Origin: Accumulibacter sp.
Lineage (GTDB): Bacteria > Pseudomonadota > Gammaproteobacteria > Burkholderiales > Rhodocyclaceae
Length of the DNA stretch: 13,541 bases
Reading direction: 5' to 3'
NCBI GenBank assembly: GCA_031274075.1
Contig: JAISQQ010000085.1
Location: 1 to 13,541, forward strand
Shown: positions 1 to 4,255 of the stretch, piece after piece
Layout: the number at the start of each line of letters is the position of its first letter
Position numbering within the stretch: position 1 is the stretch's first letter
Position numbers and translations under genes: made by a program
The notes under the pieces: model-generated
Databases searched by the model: none
What the model saw: only the letters and a program-made list of their open reading frames with translations
Told to the model about the DNA's origin: nothing

Positions 1-338
1 GCGCCGACGGCGACGGTCAGGCCGAACTGGCCCCAGGTGGCGCGTCCGTTGTGGATTTCCGAGTAGCGGCCGTAGGCGTGGTAGCAGACGCCGATGAACA
101 TCGAGGCCACCACCAGCAGGGCGACCAGCATGATGATGTCGTAGCCGTAGTTTTGCAGCGTCTGCAAAATGCCGCTGCCCTGGCCGCGCGTGGGGTCTTC
201 CATGGTCGGCAGGCCGGCGGCGAAGGCGGCGGGCGGCGCGGCGGCGAGGAGCAGGGTAAGGACCGGGGCCAGGACACGCGCGGCGAGGCGCGAAGCGGCG
301 GGGTGCGAAAGGAGGCGATGGCGGGAAGGAACAGGCAT
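1..338 (-). CDS. Conjugative element membrane protein, PFL_4702 family (TIGR03745), 3' end cut by window
   Basis: Small inner-membrane protein of the G-type conjugative secretion system, thought to be part of the membrane platform of the mating channel. Exact role unknown. Visible: an N-terminal signal sequence (hydrophobic about residues 22-40, cleavage probably after AAFA), the family signature LPTMEDPTRGQGSGI at 43-57, then a transmembrane segment at about 66-88, followed by the conserved YSEI..GR.TWG.FG stretch at 92-106. The last 2 bases in the window are an incomplete codon 113; the rest, normally a second membrane segment, lies outside. The start at 338 has an AAAGG purine stretch about 8 bases upstream and sits 18 bases after the preceding gene's stop. 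It follows the PFL_4701-family gene, the usual order in these elements. Family assignment is from remembered sequence signatures. Confidence 0.9.
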   Translation of the reverse strand, partial: MPVPSRHRLLSHPAASRLAARVLAPVLTLLLAAAPPAAFAAGLPTMEDPTRGQGSGILQTLQNYGYDIIMLVALLVVASMFIGVCYHAYGRYSEIHNGRATWGQFGLTVAVG

Positions 339-356
339 GGTGAGACCTTTCGTGAG

Positions 357-590
357 TCAGGACAGGAGAAGAAAACCCAGCACCAGGTAGATCGCCAGGA
401 AGCGGATGACGACGCCGAAGAACTGGCCCGGGGTGAGATGCTGGTCGGCCCAGCCGGCGTAGGCGGTGCGCATCGCCCACACGCCCCACACCAGCAGCAC
501 GGCGAAGACGACGCCGAGCACGACGCCGGAAACTTCCGCGGGCGAAAACCCGGCGTTGGCCTGGAAGGCGGCGCTCTGGGCGGCGTTCAT
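357..590 (-). CDS. Conjugative element small membrane protein, PFL_4701 family (TIGR03758)
   Basis: A 77-residue integral membrane protein of the conjugative transfer operon, biochemical role unknown. Two transmembrane segments are evident, about residues 20-42 and 57-76, separated by a short polar loop (MRTAYAGWADQHLTPGQ). This is the usual size and topology of the family. Its ATG overlaps the stop of the RAQPRD gene in an ATGA, so the two are probably translationally coupled. The next gene (PFL_4702 type) starts 18 bases downstream. Identification rests on size, topology and position between RAQPRD and PFL_4702-type genes, which is the conserved order; the sequence itself is weakly diagnostic. 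Confidence 0.85.
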   Translation of the reverse strand: MNAAQSAAFQANAGFSPAEVSGVVLGVVFAVLLVWGVWAMRTAYAGWADQHLTPGQFFGVVIRFLAIYLVLGFLLLS

Positions 591-934
591 GGCGTCGCCT
601 CCGGCCGGGAGGGAACGGGCTGGCGGTAGTCGCCCGAGAGTTCGAGCGGATCGCGCGGCTGGGCGCGCGGCGGCGCGAGGTAATCCTGGAGGCCCGCGCG
701 CAGGCGCGCGAGGTCTTCGCGCAGGCGGACATAATCGAAATGGTAGCGGGCGCGTTCCCGGGACGCGGTCTGGGCCGCGTGCTCGGCCTGGCGGTCGATC
801 CCGTCGAGCTGGCGGAGGATTGCGGCGAGGCGTTCCCGCTCCGGGCCGTCGCCGGCGAGGACGAACCCCGGGACGGCCAGCAGCAGCGCGGCCAGGAGGC
901 GCCGGGCCGCTACGGGAATTCGGGAAGGGAACAT
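587..934 (-). CDS. RAQPRD-family integrative conjugative element protein (TIGR01690)
   Basis: A 115-residue secreted or periplasmic protein of PFGI-1/SXT-TOL-type elements, named for its conserved motif; function unknown. The motif RAQPRD is present exactly at residues 90-95, preceded by the typical YHFDYVRLREDLARLRAGL helix at about 64-82. The N-terminus is a signal peptide (Arg-rich, then hydrophobic LLAALLLAVPGFVLA, about residues 13-27). The start at 934 is chosen because the signal peptide follows directly and a GGAG lies about 11 bases upstream, a rather long spacing. Its stop overlaps the next start (ATGA). Unlike the usual arrangement, it does not follow the PFL_4697-type gene closely: about 2.6 kb of accessory DNA lies between them, so it probably needs its own promoter. 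I could not pick one out with confidence. Confidence 0.92.
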   Translation of the reverse strand: MFPSRIPVAARRLLAALLLAVPGFVLAGDGPERERLAAILRQLDGIDRQAEHAAQTASRERARYHFDYVRLREDLARLRAGLQDYLAPPRAQPRDPLELSGDYRQPVPSRPEATP

Positions 935-1090
935 CGCACGCTCACTCCAGGGATACGGGAGAGGCGATGCTGAGGCTTTTATTGGTTGAGCGCAGCAAAC
1001 AATCGGGATTCGGGCGTCCCCCTTTTCCGGGCGAGCGTTAAAAAAATCTTGAGTTTTGCGGCGTGGAAGGCTAACGGATTTGCTTGGAGC

Positions 1091-1112
1091 CGCGCCCGGC
1101 AAGCCGGGCGCG
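1091..1112. other. GC-rich hairpin downstream of the 35-residue frame
   Basis: A perfect 10-bp inverted repeat, CGCGCCCGGC, AA, then its complement. It lies 24 bases after the stop codon of the small minus-strand frame. No T-run follows on either strand, so it is not a classical intrinsic terminator. It could stabilise the 3' end of a transcript. Confidence 0.6.
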
Positions 1113-1136
1113 GTGGGTACTTCAACGATACTTAGG

Positions 1137-1244
1137 CTACCAGACCGGCGTATTGCACATTGCCAGCAACATCGCTAAGATGCACATAACGACGTATCGC
1201 AAGATGCGTCGCCGTCTGGAATTACCGCGCGTGGTATCTTCCAT
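1137..1244 (-). CDS. Possible 35-residue single-span membrane protein
   Basis: Too short to be found by length alone, but preceded by a near-ideal ribosome-binding site (AAGGAGGA at 1251-1258, 6 bases before ATG), the strongest in this part of the window. The product starts acidic (MEDTTRGNS), has a basic patch RRRRILR at 10-16, then a hydrophobic helix YVVMCILAMLLAM at about 17-29, and ends CNTPVW. That topology suggests an inner-membrane microprotein with its basic end in the cytoplasm. Its size resembles small hydrophobic peptides such as type I toxins, but I see no sequence match and no antisense RNA can be proved. It lies between a bidirectional terminator (1287-1312) and a hairpin (1091-1112), inside DNA separating two parts of the transfer operon. 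Function unknown; it could still be a chance frame. Confidence 0.5.
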   Translation of the reverse strand: MEDTTRGNSRRRRILRYVVMCILAMLLAMCNTPVW

Positions 1245-1250
1245 CGACTT

Positions 1251-1258
1251 TCCTCCTT
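1251..1258 (-). promoter_or_regulatory. Strong ribosome-binding site of the 35-residue frame
   Basis: Read on the minus strand, AAGGAGGA is 6 bases upstream of the ATG at 1244. It matches the anti-Shine-Dalgarno sequence over at least seven bases and is the main reason the short frame is taken seriously. Confidence 0.6.
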
Positions 1259-1286
1259 TCTCCCTTGCGGGATATTGGAGGGCGAC

Positions 1287-1312
1287 AAAAGCCCCGTTGG
1301 CGCGGGGCTTTT
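1287..1312. terminator. Bidirectional intrinsic terminator
   Basis: A perfect 10-bp stem, AAAAGCCCCG paired with CGGGGCTTTT around a 6-base loop. It is followed by T5 on the plus strand and T4 on the minus strand. It lies upstream of the 35-residue minus-strand frame and in the region upstream of the plus-strand gene. It should reduce read-through from the AlbA_2 gene into the downstream RAQPRD gene group, supporting the view that the transfer operon is split into two transcription units here. Confidence 0.75.
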
Positions 1313-1446
1313 TCGTTCGCCCCCGCCGTCATTCTCTCATTTTTTGGGTGGGAGCCGCGCCGTGGGGAGGGAAAGCGGCCCCTCCCAAAACTACAAAACC
1401 GGACCGGTCTGAAAACTCCCGACACCCTTTTCCGGGCGAGGCGCTT
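1313..1446. other. Remainder of the 1245-1580 intergenic stretch: hairpin, no gene
   Basis: No convincing gene is seen in this part. It contains a possible 7-bp hairpin (GGGAGGG paired with CCCTCCC, about 1364-1388) without a T-run, and the second 16-bp direct repeat at 1425-1440. Reading frames crossing it lack ribosome-binding sites and recognisable products. Confidence 0.5.
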
Positions 1447-1470
1447 TCGTCGTCCGGATCGTCGTCCGGA
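1447..1470 (+). repeat. Two perfect tandem copies of a 12-bp sequence upstream of a promoter
   Basis: TCGTCGTCCGGA occurs twice head to tail (1447-1458 and 1459-1470). Each copy ends in the palindrome TCCGGA. The pair sits about 40-60 bases upstream of the consensus -10 at 1508, a normal place for activator or repressor binding. The operator role is inference. Confidence 0.55.
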
Positions 1471-1507
1471 CCCGGGCGGCGCCGGGAGACGCGCCGGTCC
1501 CGCGCGG

Positions 1508-1513
1508 TATAAT
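1508..1513 (+). promoter_or_regulatory. Consensus -10 element (TATAAT) for the plus-strand small gene
   Basis: A perfect TATAAT in otherwise very GC-rich DNA, with no good TTGACA at 16-18 bp upstream, so transcription may depend on an activator or be weak. It would give a leader of about 60 bases before the ATG at 1581. It is the only gene promoter pointing against the transfer operon in this window. Confidence 0.5.
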
Positions 1514-1580
1514 GGCCGCGAGGTTCATCGACCCAAGACCGGCCCGCCGGGACCGACGAGAAGCGGAGGAGGAACGGACG

Positions 1581-1820
1581 ATGTTCGCGGAAAGGAATCC
1601 GCGGGTAGCGAAAGCGGAGGAGAAAGTGGAGGCGGGGCCGAATTCCTGGGAGGCCTTGCGGCGCGACCTGTGCGCGCGGGTGCGCGCCGCGGAAAACCAA
1701 GCCCGGAAAAGGGAGAAGTTTTTACTGGCCTGCCAGCTCCTCGACCTCGATCAGCCGGTGGAGGTGATTGTCCAGGCCACGGGGCTGCCGCGGGAAGTGA
1801 TCGAGTCCCTGACGCACTGA
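1581..1820 (+). CDS. Small protein resembling the C-terminal tail of Rpn/PD-(D/E)XK transposase-like nucleases
   Basis: A 79-residue product on the opposite strand to all the transfer genes. The start at 1581 is preceded by GGAGGA about 10 bases upstream. An earlier in-frame ATG at 1512 overlaps the -10 box and has no ribosome-binding site, so it is not used here. The protein is charged and helical; residues about 51-77 (ACQLLDLDQPVEVIVQATGL, then PREVIES) resemble the tail of Rpn-type recombination-promoting nucleases and related PD-(D/E)XK proteins, where a 'GLDxExIAxxTGLSxEEIxxL' helix pair ends the protein. No nuclease core is present, so this is either a stand-alone small domain or the surviving 3' part of a longer gene. 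The resemblance is from memory of the motif. It converges on the AlbA_2 gene, whose stop lies 70 bases away. Confidence 0.55.
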   Translation: MFAERNPRVAKAEEKVEAGPNSWEALRRDLCARVRAAENQARKREKFLLACQLLDLDQPVEVIVQATGLPREVIESLTH

Positions 1821-1890
1821 AACCCCGGCCCGGCCGCGCGTCCCGCCGGCCGCTTCGATGCCACTCAGAGATATTTCTTGACGGCCAGAC

Positions 1891-3456
1891 TCATGAATCC
1901 TGTTCCGGGCAGGCCGCAAGCGCGGCGCGGCCCGCGCCGGTCGTGCGGTAGCGCTGTCGGTTGCTGGTGGGTTTGTCGGGAACCGTCATTTCCAGCCATC
2001 CCGCGATGAGCAGGGGTCTGAGCACCTGATCCCTGAACTTGGTCCGGTGGGCGCGTCCGGCCAGCCTCATCAAGTCGGTGATTTCGCGCTCGATCAGGCA
2101 GCGACGAAGAATCCTGGCTTGATCCCCGCTTGGTCCCCACTTGGTCCCTTCCTGGTCCCGGCCCGATTCCGATCCGGCAGGGAGCGGTCTTTCCCGCCCC
2201 GCGCGCGCCAGCGCATGGATCGGCAGGCGCACCAGGAAATAGCTGCGCCCCTCGTCCGTCTCGAACTCGGGCGGCGGCGAGCCATTGGCCGCCATGGCGC
2301 GGAGGATTTTGGGGATGCCCGTCGCGCGGCCCTCGGTGAGATCCAGTTCCTTCAGGAATTCGCCGATGCGCCGGTTGCGGTAGCGGCGCGCCTGGGCACG
2401 CCCGCGTCGCAGCTGGTCGAGCGTCACCGAGCGATCCGGGCCAGGATAACTGAGCACCACCAGTGCGTCGGCGTCGATGCGCACCTCGACCGGCTCGCGT
2501 TCTTCGTAACTGCGGTGGTAGACGGCGTTGACGACGGCCTCCTCCACGGCCTCGAACGGAAAGTTATTGACGCGCGTCGCCTCGGCCCGGTGCGCATGCT
2601 TGGTGACGATCTCGTCGATGTGGTTGCGGTAGATGTAGTCCAGGGCTTCGCGCAACATGCGGGGCAAAGGGCCGTGAAAGGTCTTTTCGACGAAGGTGTC
2701 GCCCGCCGCACCCTGTGGAAAGCAGACCACGTCGATCTGCGTGGCCGGAAAGAAGCGGCGGGGCGCTTCGCTGAAAAACAATAAACCCACGTTGAGCGGA
2801 AACGGCGCCTCCCCCGGACCGCCGACGACATTCATCCGTCGCCCGAGTTCCAGCGCCGGGAGCGTCCCGGCCTCGCTGGCCAGGTCGCTATCGACTTCGG
2901 CAAGATATTCGGCCATCAACGCGTGCGACAGGTCGTCGACGCGCGCCTGCGGGTTGAGGCGGTCGTCGAACGGCACGCTGGCCGCCAGCGACAAAAGTTC
3001 GATTTCCTCCGCACCTTTGGCGCGCACGGTGCTCGATTGCTTGCGGATGAAATAGGCGTACTCCCGGCCATCCTTGGCCAGGCTCAACCTGGCCTTGTAG
3101 GGCCGGGTCTGCCCACCGGGAGACCAGATGACCAGGATCGCCGCGCCGTCGATGACGCAGGGCGCGACGATGGGATGGTAAGCCGGTTGGATGGCGTGAT
3201 AACCCAGCTTGAGGATCTCCTTTTGGATGGCGTCGATTCGCTCGCTGTCGATTCCGGCAGGCGGCAGGACGGGGCGGCCGTTCTTCTCGCCCACGCCGAT
3301 GACGACGTAGCCGCCCCCCAGGTTGTGGAAATCGTTGGCGAAGGCGCACAGCGTGTGCAGCACGTCGAGCGGATTCCACCCGGCCTTGAATTCCAGGCGT
3401 TCCCATTCGACGGACTTGCCGTGCAGGAGGTCGGTGAGGTTGATGGGCAGGGGCAT
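1891..3456 (-). CDS. AlbA_2 (Schlafen-like) domain and ATP-binding-domain protein, RecG-like regulator family
   Basis: A 521-residue protein of the widespread group often annotated 'putative DNA-binding protein' or 'RecG-like helicase', although it has no helicase motor. Domains in order: AlbA_2 at about residues 18-145 (E-FK-G near 22-26, GGGYVVIGV at 47-55, FIRKQSSTVRA at 136-146). Next a linker, then a GHKL/HATPase_c_4 domain at about 295-412, with EEAVVNAVYHRSY at 305-317 as the N-box and a Gly-rich EGRATGIPKI at 375-384. Last, a winged-helix-like end at about 445-510. It probably binds nucleic acid and ATP as a regulator; many relatives occur on mobile elements and in defence islands. 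It is cargo here, inserted between PFL_4697- and RAQPRD-type genes. The ribosome-binding site is weak, but a plausible promoter lies at 3488-3515. Specific function unknown. Confidence 0.88.
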   Translation of the reverse strand: MPLPINLTDLLHGKSVEWERLEFKAGWNPLDVLHTLCAFANDFHNLGGGYVVIGVGEKNGRPVLPPAGIDSERIDAIQKEILKLGYHAIQPAYHPIVAPCVIDGAAILVIWSPGGQTRPYKARLSLAKDGREYAYFIRKQSSTVRAKGAEEIELLSLAASVPFDDRLNPQARVDDLSHALMAEYLAEVDSDLASEAGTLPALELGRRMNVVGGPGEAPFPLNVGLLFFSEAPRRFFPATQIDVVCFPQGAAGDTFVEKTFHGPLPRMLREALDYIYRNHIDEIVTKHAHRAEATRVNNFPFEAVEEAVVNAVYHRSYEEREPVEVRIDADALVVLSYPGPDRSVTLDQLRRGRAQARRYRNRRIGEFLKELDLTEGRATGIPKILRAMAANGSPPPEFETDEGRSYFLVRLPIHALARAGRERPLPAGSESGRDQEGTKWGPSGDQARILRRCLIEREITDLMRLAGRAHRTKFRDQVLRPLLIAGWLEMTVPDKPTSNRQRYRTTGAGRAALAACPEQDS

Positions 3457-3487
3457 GATCTGGCATAGCCTGTTTTCGGCACGGGGA

Positions 3488-3515
3488 AGTATAGCTTCGC
3501 CGGCGATCCTGTCGC
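3488..3515 (-). promoter_or_regulatory. Probable promoter of the AlbA_2 gene
   Basis: On the minus strand, GCGACA (3510-3515, four of six matches to TTGACA, as GACA) is followed after 16 bases by TATACT (3488-3493, five of six matches to TATAAT). It lies in the 64-base gap between the stop of the PFL_4697-type gene and the AlbA_2 start, 31 bases before the ATG, suggesting the cargo gene is expressed independently. Confidence 0.4.
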
Positions 3516-3520
3516 CGCGG

Positions 3521-4255
3521 CTAAAGGTATTTTTTGAACGTCGCCGCCGCGACGCAGGTGGCCGCGCCGAGCAGGATCGCGCCGGGCAGCAGGATCCCGA
3601 GCGGCGACACGCTGACCGGCAGCGCGAGGTAGATCACCCACGGCAGCGTGGCGAGCGGCATCAGGGCCGCCCGCGCGCGGTGATAGACGAAGCCCGACTC
3701 GCGACCCGCGCCGAAGCGGCGCAGGTCGCGGCGCACCAGGCCGTCGACCAGGCCGGCGAGGGCCGCCGTCAGGAAGAGCGGCACGCTCAAGGCCAGCACC
3801 ATGAGGCGCACGAGGAAGACCAGCACGGTATAGGCCGCCGCGACCAGGTAGGTTTGCGCGTGCCCGGCCGCGCGTCGCAGATAGTCGCGGAAGCGGGCGG
3901 GTTTCTGCCCTGCCCGGACGGACGCTTCGTGCAGTCCGTCCGAGAGGCCGCTCTTCACGAACAGTCCGTCATACGCCCACTCGACGAGTTCGCGCGCGGT
4001 CGGTCCCGGCGCGCGCAGCAGCAGGCTGCGGGTGAAATTCTCCGAGAGCTGCCCCAGCTCGTACCGCAGCATGTCCCGGGCGTGGCGTTCGCCCTCGTCG
4101 GCCCAGAAGAAGGCGACGCCGAGGCACTCGACGGTGATCGACAGGAGCAGCGAACCGCAGAGCACGCCGAAGAGGTGGAAAGGCAGCAGCACGAGCTTTG
4201 CCAGCAGGCTCTGCGGCGGTGGCGGCGCACGCGACGCCGCGGCCGGATCGCTCAC
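3521..4255 (-). CDS. Conjugative element integral membrane protein, PFL_4697 family (TIGR03747)
   Basis: A 244-residue polytopic inner-membrane protein encoded directly after traD in this class of element, function unknown. Hydrophobic segments lie at about residues 22-48, 136-170 (long, possibly two spans), 198-216 and 218-238. The family signature is clear: FWADEGERHARDML at 50-63, VDGLVRRDLRRFGAGRESGF at 170-189, then VYHRA, and the C-terminal FKKYL. The start is a GTG that overlaps the traD stop as GTGA, with AAGGAG at 4263-4268, 7 bases upstream; that binding site lies within the traD 3' end, so translation is probably coupled. Length is normal. In related elements the RAQPRD gene follows at once; here an accessory patch intervenes. 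Confidence 0.93.
   Translation of the reverse strand: MSDPAAASRAPPPPQSLLAKLVLLPFHLFGVLCGSLLLSITVECLGVAFFWADEGERHARDMLRYELGQLSENFTRSLLLRAPGPTARELVEWAYDGLFVKSGLSDGLHEASVRAGQKPARFRDYLRRAAGHAQTYLVAAAYTVLVFLVRLMVLALSVPLFLTAALAGLVDGLVRRDLRRFGAGRESGFVYHRARAALMPLATLPWVIYLALPVSVSPLGILLPGAILLGAATCVAAATFKKYL

Larger units (their letters stand above)
1020..1440 (+). repeat. Pair of 16-bp perfect direct repeats flanking about 390 bp
   Basis: The sequence CCCTTTTCCGGGCGAG occurs at 1020-1035 and again, identical and in the same orientation, at 1425-1440. The copies enclose the possible 35-residue gene and a terminator-like hairpin. A shorter direct repeat, GGAGCCGCGCC, occurs near 1086 and 1352. No transposase or integrase is near. 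These may be remnants of a duplication, boundaries of an inserted segment, or a dispersed repeat of the host. Confidence 0.6.

Noticed and set aside
1091..1112. Intrinsic terminator at the GC hairpin
   Set aside because: The stem is perfect but no T-run follows on either strand, so it is listed only as a hairpin.
1084..1260. tRNA or other structured RNA gene in the less GC-rich stretch
   Set aside because: No cloverleaf with matching acceptor ends, D or T arms could be drawn; the stretch is better explained by the short frame and hairpins.
1512..1580. Earlier start of the plus-strand small gene at 1512
   Set aside because: That ATG overlaps the TATAAT box and has no ribosome-binding site; the ATG at 1581 has GGAGGA upstream.
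2128..2160. Repeated TTGGTCCC words as a regulatory repeat
   Set aside because: They lie within the AlbA_2 gene and encode the linker before its C-terminal winged helix, where related proteins have similar Gly/Pro/Asp-rich repeats.
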